Counted from the stretch's first letter, positions 24,410-32,757 are shown. The stretch: DNA of 40,847 bases from Chloroflexi bacterium HGW-Chloroflexi-10 (GCA_002840755.1 PHBZ01000023.1:1-40847); one strand, 5' to 3'. Translations and numbers: made by a program. Notes: generated by a model not told the origin, from the letters alone.

Positions 24410-24448
24410 ATGTAAATCAAATCATACTAAACGTAAACAAAAGCATAC
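24391..24448. promoter_or_regulatory. Operator palindrome plus a third half-site
   Basis: A perfect 16-bp inverted repeat (GTATGATTTGATTTAC at 24391-24406 and GTAAATCAAATCATAC at 24412-24427) with a 5-bp centre covers the -10 region. A third half-site GTAAACAAAAGCATAC (24433-24448) matches 13 of 16 positions of the right arm and ends just before the ribosome site. This is a typical layout for cooperative binding and autorepression by the XRE regulator encoded in the operon. Confidence 0.75.
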
Positions 24449-24461
24449 AAAGGAGTAATTC

Positions 24462-24914
24462 ATGTCCTACCAGGAAAAAAACATAACCGTTTCTTTGATG
24501 AGTCACCTGCTGATTGTGGGGTACTATCTGATTAATTTATTTCAAATGCTTCAGGAAGGCGGACTGGTTTCGACCAGACTCTTCGGCCTGTGGGCTATCG
24601 TCATCATCTCGATCATTATTGTAAATATTATTGCCAGTATTCTCACCAATATTGTGCTCAGTATTGTCCATGCAATAAAAACAAGAACCAATGAAACAGA
24701 ACGATTTATTGCTGATGAACGTGACAAACTAATTGAATTGAAAGGTGGAAGGGCGTCTTACATTACGTTTTCTATTGGCGTCTTACTTTCCATGCTCACC
24801 TTTGTTTTTGGCCAACCTCCCCTGATAATGTTCAGCATGATCATATTCTTTTCTATTGCGGCAGAGATTATCGGAGATGTTTCACAGATTTTCCTTTATC
24901 GAAAAGGATTCTAA
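24462..24914 (+). CDS. Membrane protein paired with an XRE regulator (DUF2178-like)
   Basis: 150 aa with four predicted helices (about residues 12-30, 42-68, 100-116, 122-142) and a conserved-looking cytoplasmic loop RTNETERFIADERDKLIELKGGR between the second and third. Proteins of this shape with a TDERD-type loop are commonly encoded directly before small XRE regulators; I take it as DUF2178-like from memory. Ribosome site AAAGGAG before the ATG. The downstream regulator starts two bases after its stop, so the two are translationally linked. Its function is unknown; a membrane signal sensed by the regulator is one possibility. Confidence 0.75.
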   Translation: MSYQEKNITVSLMSHLLIVGYYLINLFQMLQEGGLVSTRLFGLWAIVIISIIIVNIIASILTNIVLSIVHAIKTRTNETERFIADERDKLIELKGGRASYITFSIGVLLSMLTFVFGQPPLIMFSMIIFFSIAAEIIGDVSQIFLYRKGF

Positions 24915-24916
24915 AA

Positions 24917-25144
24917 ATGGATAAACGCCAGGTTAGAAACAACATTCGGAAATTGCGTTTTCATCATAACGAAATGACCCAGGAACAACTGGCTGTAAAA
25001 GTCGGTGCGACTCGCCAAACCATCAACGCCATCGAAAGTGCTAAATATGCCCCTTCCCTGGAACTCGCTTTTCGCATTGCCCTGGCTTTCGATGTGCCAT
25101 TGGAAGAGGTATTTACATATACTGCCCAAGATGAATCAACTTAA
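24917..25144 (+). CDS. XRE-family helix-turn-helix regulator
   Basis: 75 aa, almost entirely one Cro/CI-type HTH domain: IRKLRFHHNEMTQEQLA as helices 1-2, VGATRQTINAIESAKY as the recognition helix, then SLELAFRIALAFDVPLEEVF. The short class with this TQEQLAVKVGVTRQTI pattern is widespread beside small membrane proteins. It starts two bases after the preceding gene, with AAGGA in the end of that gene. It probably represses its own operon through the palindrome at 24391-24427, and it may also affect the oxidoreductase genes that follow after 61 bases. Confidence 0.93.
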   Translation: MDKRQVRNNIRKLRFHHNEMTQEQLAVKVGATRQTINAIESAKYAPSLELAFRIALAFDVPLEEVFTYTAQDEST

Positions 25145-25205
25145 ATATCCTGTAAATCTTTATAAGAAAAATTTTATATGGCAATAACAATTTAGGAGAT
25201 AAAAA

Positions 25206-26219
25206 ATGAAAGCTATTGTATGTACTAATTACGGGGCACCCGATGTTCTTCAACTCAAAGAAGTGAAAAAACCAACTCCGAAGGATAATGAAATATTGAT
25301 CCGAGTCTATGCGACATCTGTAAATTACGGAGATCTTGTTGCTCGAAATTTTAAAGAGATCACTCCCCAAAAATTCAACATGCCTTTACTCATCTGGTTT
25401 TTCGCGAAACTGGCTTTTGGTTTATCAAAGCCAAGGATCACTATATTGGGGAGTGAGTTTTCTGGGAAGATTGAATTAGTAGGAAAAGAAGTAAAATTAT
25501 TTAAGCAAGATGACCAGGTATTTGGGTATCTCGGGCAAAGCATGGGCGCATATACCGAGTACCTATGTATGCCTGAGAATGGAGTGGTGGCCATTAAACC
25601 GGCCAATATGACCTATGAGGAAGCCGCAGCCGTTCCATATGGGGCAATCATGGCTTTGCCTTTGCTGAAAAAAGTAAATCTCCAACCGGGACAAAAAGTC
25701 TTGATCATTGGGGCTTCCGGTGGAATTGGTTCAGCTTCCGTACAGATTGCCAAACATTTTGGTGCGGAAGTTACCGGGGTATGTGGTACCCCTAGACTTG
25801 AATTTGTGAAATCTCTGGGAGCAGACAAGGTCATTGATTATACCAAGGAGGATTTTACCCAAAATGGCGAGTCCTATGATTTGATTTTTGATGTATTAGG
25901 CAAAGGGTCTTTTTCCCGATCTATAAAATCGTTAACGCAAAATGGACGTTACCTTTTAGCCAGCTTTAAACTGAAACAACTTCTTCAAATGCTGTGGACC
26001 TCAATAACAGGTGGCAAGAAAGTAATCTGCGCGATGGCGCCAGGCAGTTTAGAAGATTTATATTCCGTTAAAGAACTGATTGAGACGGGTAAGATAAAAG
26101 CAATCATTGACAGATATTATCCCCTGGAACAAATTGCCGATGCTCATCGACATATTGAAACGGGGCATAAAAAGGGAAATATCGTCATAACCGTGGTACA
26201 TGACGATAAACCAAGTTAA
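25206..26219 (+). CDS. Zinc-independent MDR oxidoreductase (quinone-reductase type), first copy
   Basis: 337 aa NAD(P)H-dependent medium-chain dehydrogenase/reductase. GroES-like domain (1-120) opening [20 protein letters not shown]. Rossmann domain with cofactor loop [21 protein letters not shown] (about 155-176) and [13 protein letters not shown]. No catalytic or structural zinc ligand set is seen, so it belongs with quinone oxidoreductases/enoyl reductases rather than alcohol dehydrogenases. AGGAGAT precedes the ATG. The next gene is a paralogue starting 16 bp after this stop. Physiological substrate is unknown; detoxification of quinones or enals is a reasonable guess. Confidence 0.92.
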   Translation: MKAIVCTNYGAPDVLQLKEVKKPTPKDNEILIRVYATSVNYGDLVARNFKEITPQKFNMPLLIWFFAKLAFGLSKPRITILGSEFSGKIELVGKEVKLFKQDDQVFGYLGQSMGAYTEYLCMPENGVVAIKPANMTYEEAAAVPYGAIMALPLLKKVNLQPGQKVLIIGASGGIGSASVQIAKHFGAEVTGVCGTPRLEFVKSLGADKVIDYTKEDFTQNGESYDLIFDVLGKGSFSRSIKSLTQNGRYLLASFKLKQLLQMLWTSITGGKKVICAMAPGSLEDLYSVKELIETGKIKAIIDRYYPLEQIADAHRHIETGHKKGNIVITVVHDDKPS

Positions 26220-26235
26220 ACGCGGAGAAATACTG

Positions 26236-27156
26236 ATGAAAGCGATTGTATATACAAAATACGGACCGCCGGATGTTCTTCAGCTCAAAGAGGTAGAAAA
26301 ACCTACTCCCAGGGATAATGAAGTATTGATAAGAGTATATGCGACTACCGTAACAGCCGGAGATTGGCGTATGCGAAAGCCAGACCCATTTGCTGCGAGG
26401 CTTTACAATGGTCTCTTCAGACCAAAAAAAGTAACTATCCTTGGGTTTGAGTTGGCAGGGGAAATTGAAGCAATCGGTAAGGATGTAAAACACTTTGCGA
26501 CAGGTGACCAGGTTTTTGCATTTTGTGGTTTTGGTTTTGGCGCTTATGCTGAGTACAAATGTCTGCCTGAAGATGGCATGCTGGCAATAAAACCGGCTAA
26601 TATAACCTATGCGGAGGCTGCTGCTGTTCCCATTGGGGGATTGGCCGCATTGAATATTCTTAGAAAAGGAAATATTGAAAGCGGACAGAAGGTACTTATC
26701 TATGGAGCATCCGGAAGTGTAGGTACGTATGCGGTGCAGCTTGCCAGGTATTTTGGGGCAGAAGTGACCGGGGTGTGCAGTACCGTAAATTTAGAATTGG
26801 TAAAATCTTTGGGTGCCACCAGGGTAATAGATTACTCAAAAGAGGATTTTACAGAAGGGGGAGAGCGATATGATTTAATCTTTGACGCTGTTGGAAAAAT
26901 GATTTCGAGAGTTTCGAAAACAACCTTTAAGAAAGTATTGAATCCGAATGGGGCATACGTGAGTGTGGAAATGACCCGGAAAGATTTTGTTGAAGATTTA
27001 AACTATCTTAAAGAACTTATAGAAGCGGAGAAAATTAAGCCGGTCATTGATAGACGTTATCCTCTCGAACAAATCCCCGAAGCCCACCGTTATGTTGAAA
27101 AGGGACATAAAAAAGGAAATGTAGTCATAATCGTAAGACCTGATAACCAGGACTGA
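26236..27156 (+). CDS. Zinc-independent MDR oxidoreductase, second tandem copy with internal deletion
   Basis: 306 aa, clearly a tandem duplicate of the preceding gene (near-identical openings [17 protein letters not shown], cofactor loop [21 protein letters not shown], end [17 protein letters not shown]). ATG 26236 is chosen over an upstream in-frame codon at 26200 because it follows CGGAGA and aligns with the start of the first copy. Relative to that copy, about 22 residues are missing between NGAYVSV (about residue 240) and [11 protein letters not shown], a region that normally helps to line the cofactor and substrate cleft. Both frames are open, so if it is a deletion it is in frame. Confidence 0.9.
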   Translation: MKAIVYTKYGPPDVLQLKEVEKPTPRDNEVLIRVYATTVTAGDWRMRKPDPFAARLYNGLFRPKKVTILGFELAGEIEAIGKDVKHFATGDQVFAFCGFGFGAYAEYKCLPEDGMLAIKPANITYAEAAAVPIGGLAALNILRKGNIESGQKVLIYGASGSVGTYAVQLARYFGAEVTGVCSTVNLELVKSLGATRVIDYSKEDFTEGGERYDLIFDAVGKMISRVSKTTFKKVLNPNGAYVSVEMTRKDFVEDLNYLKELIEAEKIKPVIDRRYPLEQIPEAHRYVEKGHKKGNVVIIVRPDNQD

Positions 27157-27237
27157 TACTGATTTCTTTGTTGTCAATAAATAATATAGCAGTCTCGCAT
27201 TCTTGTAACTTTCAACATCATTTTATAAGGAGTTAAC

Positions 27238-27867
27238 ATGTTTTCAGAAACAATGTTTAATGAAATCAATCTCCAACGAACCAGAAAAAATTATTTGTCG
27301 ATTGAAGAAACCATCGAATTGACTCAAAAGGGAAACATGATCTTGGATCCTTTTTCTGTGCTTATCAGCAGAAAAGCGATTATCGGTGAAAATAATATTT
27401 TCTACCCGAATGTTATCATTGAGATCAACGATATTGTCAGTTGTATAGGGCTGGGAAACAATAATATTTTTTACCCACAGACTTTTCTTTTGGCTGATAA
27501 CGGTGGACATATTGAAGTCAAAAACGATAATCGCTTTGAAGGCAGCGTTTCAATTAAAGCCAACGTGGCAGATTCCTTTATTACAATAGGTAATTTTGGG
27601 CGGTACCAGAATGGTGCGCAAATGATAGGTCAATGTAGTTTTGGGTCCGGTTCCCAGGTGATTGGAAACATCACAGTTCAGAATTGTGTTCTTGAAGAAG
27701 GCGAATCGTATTTGTGTGGCAATCCGGACCTAAGAGGCGGTTTATTGAAGGGGTTTGGTATAGCCAAAAATTTAACCATCGGAAAAGGAAAAGTCATTGA
27801 AGGTTTTGGCAAATTTGATCCCGGTAATATGCGGAATCAATCATTTTTTCATCCCCCAAAAGCATAA
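27238..27867 (+). CDS. Left-handed beta-helix (hexapeptide-repeat) protein, possible acyltransferase
   Basis: 209 aa. Repeated six-residue turns of the I/V-G-x-x-x-x type run from about residue 35 to 195 (ISRKAIIGENNIFYPNVII, IGLGNNNIFYPQTFLL, IGNFGRYQNGAQMIG, VIGNITVQNCVL, NLTIGKGKVIEGFG), predicting a parallel left-handed helix as in LpxA-like acyltransferases. No clear catalytic His was identified, so enzymatic activity is uncertain. AGGAG precedes the ATG. It closes the accessory plus-strand stretch and converges with nadE, with no obvious terminator in the 58-bp gap. Confidence 0.75.
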   Translation: MFSETMFNEINLQRTRKNYLSIEETIELTQKGNMILDPFSVLISRKAIIGENNIFYPNVIIEINDIVSCIGLGNNNIFYPQTFLLADNGGHIEVKNDNRFEGSVSIKANVADSFITIGNFGRYQNGAQMIGQCSFGSGSQVIGNITVQNCVLEEGESYLCGNPDLRGGLLKGFGIAKNLTIGKGKVIEGFGKFDPGNMRNQSFFHPPKA

Positions 27868-27925
27868 AATTAGTTAAAGATATACAATACGAAGGGCGAC
27901 TGATTAGGAATTGAAAAGGCCCTGC

Positions 27926-29449
27926 TTATTTTTTGGTAATCGGAATCAGACGGCCGCTGCCAAAGGCTTTCTCACTTACTTTAAGCACCACACCCAATTG
28001 CCAGCGTTTGGATTCGGCGGCACGCATCATCGGAGTCGCCCGGTTCTGTTGCACCAATTCCTCCACCTGCGGGCTTATATCTGCGTAGTCAAAGGGATCA
28101 ACCTGGTTAGGCCGCAGTTCAGCAGAAGGCAGGCGGTTGAGAATAAATTCCGGGATGATTTCTTTATCGCGATTAATCCATCGGGCCAACCGGTATACCT
28201 GGGTTTTGGTGAGATCACCAATCGGGCTCAGGGTGCCGGCAAGGTCGCCATACGCGGTACCATAACCCAGTGATAATTCGGTTTTATTACTGGTATTTAT
28301 TAAGAGACCGCCAAAGTGGTTGACGTAAGCCATTAAAATTACAGCGCGCAGCCGTGCCTGGACGTTTTCTGCACCAGTCCCATTTTGAATCAATTCTGTC
28401 AGATCCGATTCAAAAGCCTGATGCAGGGTTTCTATTGGATGCAAATGGAAGTTTATCCCTTGTATTTGGCATAATTGTTCAGCGCTGCTGGTTGATTCGG
28501 GTTGCGTGTAGCGGGAAGGCATAGCAACGGCATGGACATTTTCTGCGCCAAGTGCTTGAGCAGCCAGGACAGCCACTAATGCCGAATCGATGCCTCCGGA
28601 AATTCCCAAAAAAGCAAATTTGAGATTATTTTTGGTAAAAAAATCTCGGACACCTAGTGTGAGGGCTTTAAACAGTAGTTCTTCTGGTTGATTAAGAATA
28701 GTGGGGTGGTGGGTCTTTACTGTTTCCAAATGAAAGACCTGGATGTCCTCCTGAAAACTCTCCATTATATAACCCGGGTTTGAATCAGAGTTAATGGTAA
28801 AGCTCTGCCCGGCAAAGATCAGTTCATCATTACCACCCACCAGATTGGACGAAAGCACAGGAAGTTGGCATTGCCGGGCTGCATCCAGGGCTTGTGTCAG
28901 GCTGAATGAGGTAAAAGCGCGGGCTCCGAGGTTTAAAAGGTACTGGCTGCCTTGCTCGCGCAGATGCGTGATTTTTTGCTGGTCAAAGAGATCCCAACCT
29001 ACCAGGATACCGAATTTCTTTTCCATATATTCAATTGGATCAGTATATGGCATAGATGTGAACCAACGCTTTTCCAGGTAAACATCGTCACACCGCAAAA
29101 AACTTTGCCCGCCAATAGTTCGAATTTCACCATCCTGGATCCATAGCGCGGCATTCTGCAGTTGGGGCTGAAATGCTTGTTTATTCAATGTTGGAATGAT
29201 GTTACTGATCAACAAGGGGGCTAGGTGCTGGGAACGCTCCGCCAGGTCTGCTGCAGCTTCTCCGGCTGCCTGGACGAATCCCGGATCGAAAAAAATATCG
29301 CGTGGAGAATATCCGCAGATTGTCAAAGAGGGAAAGAGCACCAAATCGACGTCTTGGCGTGTAGCTTGAACTGCGGCTTTGAGACAGCGTTCCACATTGC
29401 CTTCCAGATCGGCGATGACAGGGTTGATTTGTGCCAGAGCGATTTTCAT
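27926..29449 (-). CDS. nadE: NAD+ synthetase with a catalytically dead glutaminase domain
   Basis: Amidates nicotinate adenine dinucleotide to NAD+. 507 aa: N-terminal nitrilase/CN-hydrolase fold (1-240) and C-terminal synthetase (260-507). The synthetase looks intact: P-loop SGGIDS (284-289), NTSNKTE (385-391), the GYGTAYGDLAGTLSPIGDL block. In the glutaminase domain all three catalytic residues are lost. The Glu of FPE is Ser41 (LFPSLTICGYSP), the Cys of ICED is Gly151 (LVGWDLFD), and the region that normally holds the Lys (QSFLRCDDVYLEKRWF) has none at the aligned place. The enzyme should therefore use free ammonia or a separate ammonia source. It starts with a 4-bp ATGA overlap on the PK-like gene. 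Confidence 0.93.
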   Translation of the reverse strand: MKIALAQINPVIADLEGNVERCLKAAVQATRQDVDLVLFPSLTICGYSPRDIFFDPGFVQAAGEAAADLAERSQHLAPLLISNIIPTLNKQAFQPQLQNAALWIQDGEIRTIGGQSFLRCDDVYLEKRWFTSMPYTDPIEYMEKKFGILVGWDLFDQQKITHLREQGSQYLLNLGARAFTSFSLTQALDAARQCQLPVLSSNLVGGNDELIFAGQSFTINSDSNPGYIMESFQEDIQVFHLETVKTHHPTILNQPEELLFKALTLGVRDFFTKNNLKFAFLGISGGIDSALVAVLAAQALGAENVHAVAMPSRYTQPESTSSAEQLCQIQGINFHLHPIETLHQAFESDLTELIQNGTGAENVQARLRAVILMAYVNHFGGLLINTSNKTELSLGYGTAYGDLAGTLSPIGDLTKTQVYRLARWINRDKEIIPEFILNRLPSAELRPNQVDPFDYADISPQVEELVQQNRATPMMRAAESKRWQLGVVLKVSEKAFGSGRLIPITKK

Positions 29450-30339
29450 ATAAATTGGCGGCCAACGGAATCGAGTAAATTGAGCGCTTCCAAAACGGTT
29501 TCGCGGCGCATACAGGTGGTATCCCCGAGCATGAAGGTACGGTACCCAATACTGAGCAAGAAGGCTACATCACCAATATCTGCAGCATAAGGGATAGGGC
29601 TGGCGGCCAGGGAATCAAATATCCGGCTGGCCACGATTGCTCGTGGATCAGCCTGAATAATATCGCGCAGAGCGCCAACGATACGGTGGGGTCGAACAAC
29701 CTCAACATAAAGATCACCCCGGGCAGCCATCAGTCTACCGAGGGAATTTTTATGCTTGCGAGCAAATGAAACGCCCTTCAGTGATTCGATTTTGAGCAGG
29801 ATTTCAGCGTCCGGTAAGATTGATTTGAGCTCCATAATATCGGCCGGAGATTCAACAAAGGAAAGCATAACTTTGCATAAGCCTGTAGAGCGCATGGCCT
29901 TCAGATAGCTCAAATCGGTTTCGGTCAATGTCCCTTCAATTTCAAGCTGTGGGTGGATGATGTTGACTGATTCTCCCGGGCCAATCAGGCGATGGGGACT
30001 ATCTTCCAGGATGATGCGTTTTCCATCCACAGCCAGGATGCGTGCGGCTTCGTTACCGTCTGAAAAGAAGGCATCCACCGGCGTTGGCACTCGAATACTA
30101 TGGCTGAGAAGCACTTCGGTAAAAGGCGGGATTGCGGTCTGGACAACCCGTAACTGTCTTCCTTTTAAATCAATCCAAACAGGCTTGCCAAAACGCGAGA
30201 GCCTTTGCAATACTTCGGTGTGAGATTCCCTTAAGGGCATGACAGTATTCAGTCGCAGACCGCTGACCAGCGGATGGGCTGCCACTTCTCCAATGAAGTC
30301 AGCATAAGGCGGAATGGTCACAATCGCGTCAATTTTCAT
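29446..30339 (-). CDS. Truncated pyruvate-kinase-like TIM-barrel protein
   Basis: 297 aa, against about 470 for pyruvate kinase. It retains an N-terminal strand with LRLNTVMP (pattern of RxNFSH), DLKGRQLRV (DTKGPEIR), a small B-domain-like part (about 80-130), LKIESLKGV with K183 and E185, and MAARGDLYVE with D209. The usual Thr in VATQM is Ser238 (IVASRIF). The C-terminal allosteric domain is absent. It could bind phosphoenolpyruvate or another enol-phosphate, but a true pyruvate kinase role is doubtful. It lies 42 bp after the VWA gene and overlaps nadE by four bases, so it is translationally coupled to NAD synthesis. An HpcH/CitE-like lyase is an alternative reading of the barrel. Confidence 0.8.
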   Translation of the reverse strand: MKIDAIVTIPPYADFIGEVAAHPLVSGLRLNTVMPLRESHTEVLQRLSRFGKPVWIDLKGRQLRVVQTAIPPFTEVLLSHSIRVPTPVDAFFSDGNEAARILAVDGKRIILEDSPHRLIGPGESVNIIHPQLEIEGTLTETDLSYLKAMRSTGLCKVMLSFVESPADIMELKSILPDAEILLKIESLKGVSFARKHKNSLGRLMAARGDLYVEVVRPHRIVGALRDIIQADPRAIVASRIFDSLAASPIPYAADIGDVAFLLSIGYRTFMLGDTTCMRRETVLEALNLLDSVGRQFI

Positions 30340-30381
30340 ACCCTGTACACCTTTGGTTAATTCAGAACAAAAGAAAAATGC

Positions 30382-31344
30382 CTAAAGTTTTAGTGTGGCA
30401 TCACAAAAAACGCATTTAAACATTCCTTTTGCGTTTACTGGAATGGGTGCGCCACAGCGTGGGCAAACCATCTCAACTAATTGACTGATCTCTTCCACTT
30501 TGTCTTCGCTTTGACGGGCACGCATATTATCCTGAAAATCGCCAAAGTATCCCCAGGCGCGCGCAATGAGACCCATTGCATAATCTACAGCTCGTTGTTC
30601 ATCTTCGATATGGAAAATCTTTTGTTCGCCGATGGCTTTTGCCCATTGTTTGTCTATAGGATCACCGCGTGTACCAGTTGGCCGGCGTAAGAACCAGGTA
30701 TTCCAATTTTCACTTACTTGTTGCCAGGCTTCCATCGCGTCAATTCCGTCGCGCACTTTATCTCCTAAATAATGAGATAACTGGGCTGAAGGAATCCGAT
30801 CGTGCATGGTAGCATCACCAAAAAGAATCAAGAATGGTTTATCTTCAACATTGGGTGTTTTTACATGGGTGTTAACCCAATGGGCGAACAAACCGTAACT
30901 TTCGGGGCTATCACCGCCGCCGCCTTCACCATAAAGAGAACCCAGTAATTGTTCCAGATCATACCCATTAGCAAAACTGGTAACCTGTAAAGGCCAACGG
31001 TCTACCACGGCGTCTCCGATCGCCACAAAACAAATTTCCAAGTCTTCACGATATTGGGTGAGGGTGTTAAACAGGAGTGGTAAGCGGTCGAAAATTTCAT
31101 ATGGCCATTGTGCCATCGAACCGGTCACATCAATAGCGATAATTAATGGATTTTTCGAATGACTGGTAATAGTCTTGTGGGGATCGATGATTTTTTCATT
31201 GGGACCGGTTTTTTTTTCATAAGTGCGCGGTCCGGCTGCTGATGCTCGTTCGGCTGCTACCGCGCGTACCCGTTCGCCATCCTTACCATATTTATAATCT
31301 GCTTTGCCATACCATCCACTGGTATCGCTATCCCATGAATACAT
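30382..31344 (-). CDS. VWA-domain protein with C-terminal zinc ribbon
   Basis: 320 aa, no signal peptide, so probably cytoplasmic. A polar N terminus (1-62) precedes a von Willebrand A domain (about 65-290) with metal-site motif DVTGS (72-76), Asp in VAIGDAV and LILFGDAT. A zinc ribbon closes the protein (CPRCGAP ... CVFCDATL, about 294-318). The combination of VWA and zinc ribbon resembles TerY-like proteins of stress-response systems, but this is similarity of architecture only. Ribosome site AGGAGGAAGT before ATG. It is placed between nadM (9-bp gap) and the PK-like gene in one operon. Likely a metal-dependent scaffold for the neighbouring enzymes, unproven. Confidence 0.85.
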   Translation of the reverse strand: MYSWDSDTSGWYGKADYKYGKDGERVRAVAAERASAAGPRTYEKKTGPNEKIIDPHKTITSHSKNPLIIAIDVTGSMAQWPYEIFDRLPLLFNTLTQYREDLEICFVAIGDAVVDRWPLQVTSFANGYDLEQLLGSLYGEGGGGDSPESYGLFAHWVNTHVKTPNVEDKPFLILFGDATMHDRIPSAQLSHYLGDKVRDGIDAMEAWQQVSENWNTWFLRRPTGTRGDPIDKQWAKAIGEQKIFHIEDEQRAVDYAMGLIARAWGYFGDFQDNMRARQSEDKVEEISQLVEMVCPRCGAPIPVNAKGMFKCVFCDATLKL

Positions 31345-31353
31345 ACTTCCTCC

Positions 31354-31920
31354 TTAAATGAGTGTTTCTATTGCTAAAGTTTGCAGGCCGAATTCCTTGC
31401 GGAAACGGCTATCCAATTGATGTTCAATGATATAGTCAGCTATTTCGGGGGTAACAAGAGTCTGCCAATTGCCATTTTGGGCAATTTTTTTTCGTACCAT
31501 TTGTCCTTCAACCTTAATTTGCTCGTGAGGGGCAAGCAATGTAAGGGGATGTTGTATATTGTAATCTGCCTGCATTAAACTGGCGACGTAAGGGTTGGCT
31601 GTGAAGAGCGTATCCAGTTCCTGAAACAATTCTTTGAGCATCAGACGCCATTTTGGGCCATTATGCAAGTCAGGAACTGGAATAAGGGTATAGTTGGAGA
31701 AATCGCGCAGGACAAGCTTCAGCATTGTACTGGTTTCTTCCAATTTAAAAGGGCAGCGATAATTATAAGTATTGCTGCTGCCAATTCCGATAAAGACCTG
31801 GTTGGATATACTGCATAATTTTTGCAGGATGGCTGCGTGTCCAAGATGCGGTGGCTGCCAGCGTGCGACCATTCCGATTCGGTTTAATGTAACTGATCTT
31901 TCCTGTATGTTTGTTTGCAT
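31354..31920 (-). CDS. nadM: NMN/NaMN adenylyltransferase of the archaeal NadM type
   Basis: 188 aa nucleotidyltransferase of the HIGH superfamily. IGMVARWQPPHLGHAAIL carries the HxGH adenylate-binding motif, and a C-terminal VEGQMVRKKI stands for the ISGTxVR motif. Length and order match archaeal-type NadM, which joins ATP with nicotin(amid)ate mononucleotide. The ATG at 31920 is kept although no ribosome site precedes it: a TATAAT lies only eight bases upstream, so the mRNA may be leaderless. A later Met (31872) would remove the first beta strand. It heads the four-gene operon nadM-VWA-PK-like-nadE. Confidence 0.85.
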   Translation of the reverse strand: MQTNIQERSVTLNRIGMVARWQPPHLGHAAILQKLCSISNQVFIGIGSSNTYNYRCPFKLEETSTMLKLVLRDFSNYTLIPVPDLHNGPKWRLMLKELFQELDTLFTANPYVASLMQADYNIQHPLTLLAPHEQIKVEGQMVRKKIAQNGNWQTLVTPEIADYIIEHQLDSRFRKEFGLQTLAIETLI

Positions 31921-31927
31921 TTTTTCT

Positions 31928-31933
31928 ATTATA
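31928..31933 (-). promoter_or_regulatory. -10 box of the nadM operon, suggesting a leaderless mRNA
   Basis: TATAAT on the minus strand (31933-31928) places +1 at about 31921, adjacent to the A of the nadM ATG. The -35 region (about 31951-31956) is poor, so an activator or an alternative signal may be required. Confidence 0.45.
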
Positions 31934-32078
31934 CAGAAGAATGGGAGAAAGAGGGGCTAAGGGAATGATGAATTACGAATTAGAAATTTGGCGATGAGTA
32001 AGCTGTAAGAATTATGGCGGGGATGCAGTGTTTGTGTGATAATTATTAAGAATTGATCACTAATTTGAGAGGTATTGT

Positions 32079-32726
32079 ATGTATTCTTCTTTTGAAAGCC
32101 GTCTGGATGGGCAAAATTTGTCTGATTGGGTGTCGTTGGACTCGCCAATCAAGATTCAGGGATTTTTGGATAGTATGCCTTATATAGGAGAAGAAATGAA
32201 CCGCACACCGTTACAGGTGATGCAGGACCGTCAATGTCACTGTCTGGATGGCGGCATGCTAGCTGCACTGGCTTTGTGGCGAATTGGACTTGCAGCACGC
32301 CTGATTGACTTGGTGCCAGAGCCTGGTCTGGATGATGACCACGTACTCGCAATTTTTCAGGTGAATGGTAAATATGGTGCGGTGGCTAAAAGCAATTTTG
32401 TTGGTTTGCGCTTCCGGGATCCGGTTTTTCGCAGTTTGCGGGAATTGGTAATGTCCTATTTTGATATTTTTTGGAATTTAGACAGGGTGAAAACACTGCG
32501 TGGTTATACACGGCCACTTGATCTGAGCAAGTATGATCGTTTTGATTGGGAGACAACTCAATCCGGAAAAGATAAGGTGATTAATAAATTGTATTCGATG
32601 AAGATGATCCCGGTGGTTACTAATGAAGAATTCGCGAGTCTGGCTTTGGTGGATGAACGTTCCTATCAAGCCGGGATTTTGGGTACGAACTTAAATGAAA
32701 CCTATAAATTAGGTCAGGCACATTAA
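32079..32726 (+). CDS. Transglutaminase-like fold protein
   Basis: 215 aa. A cysteine-centred helix (RQCHCLDGGMLAALALWRIG, C55 likely the nucleophile), then LDDDHVLAIF with H88 and NFVGLRFRDPVFRS with D114, match the Cys-His-Asp order of the transglutaminase/papain-like superfamily. The C-terminal 80 residues form no recognised domain. No signal peptide, so cytoplasmic. GAGAGG before the ATG. It is divergent from the nadM operon across 158 bp and might be linked to it. Members of this broad superfamily include peptidases, amidases and inactive forms; substrate unknown. Confidence 0.7.
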   Translation: MYSSFESRLDGQNLSDWVSLDSPIKIQGFLDSMPYIGEEMNRTPLQVMQDRQCHCLDGGMLAALALWRIGLAARLIDLVPEPGLDDDHVLAIFQVNGKYGAVAKSNFVGLRFRDPVFRSLRELVMSYFDIFWNLDRVKTLRGYTRPLDLSKYDRFDWETTQSGKDKVINKLYSMKMIPVVTNEEFASLALVDERSYQAGILGTNLNETYKLGQAH

Positions 32727-32757
32727 GTCAAAAATGTTCATATGAAGATATAAAACG

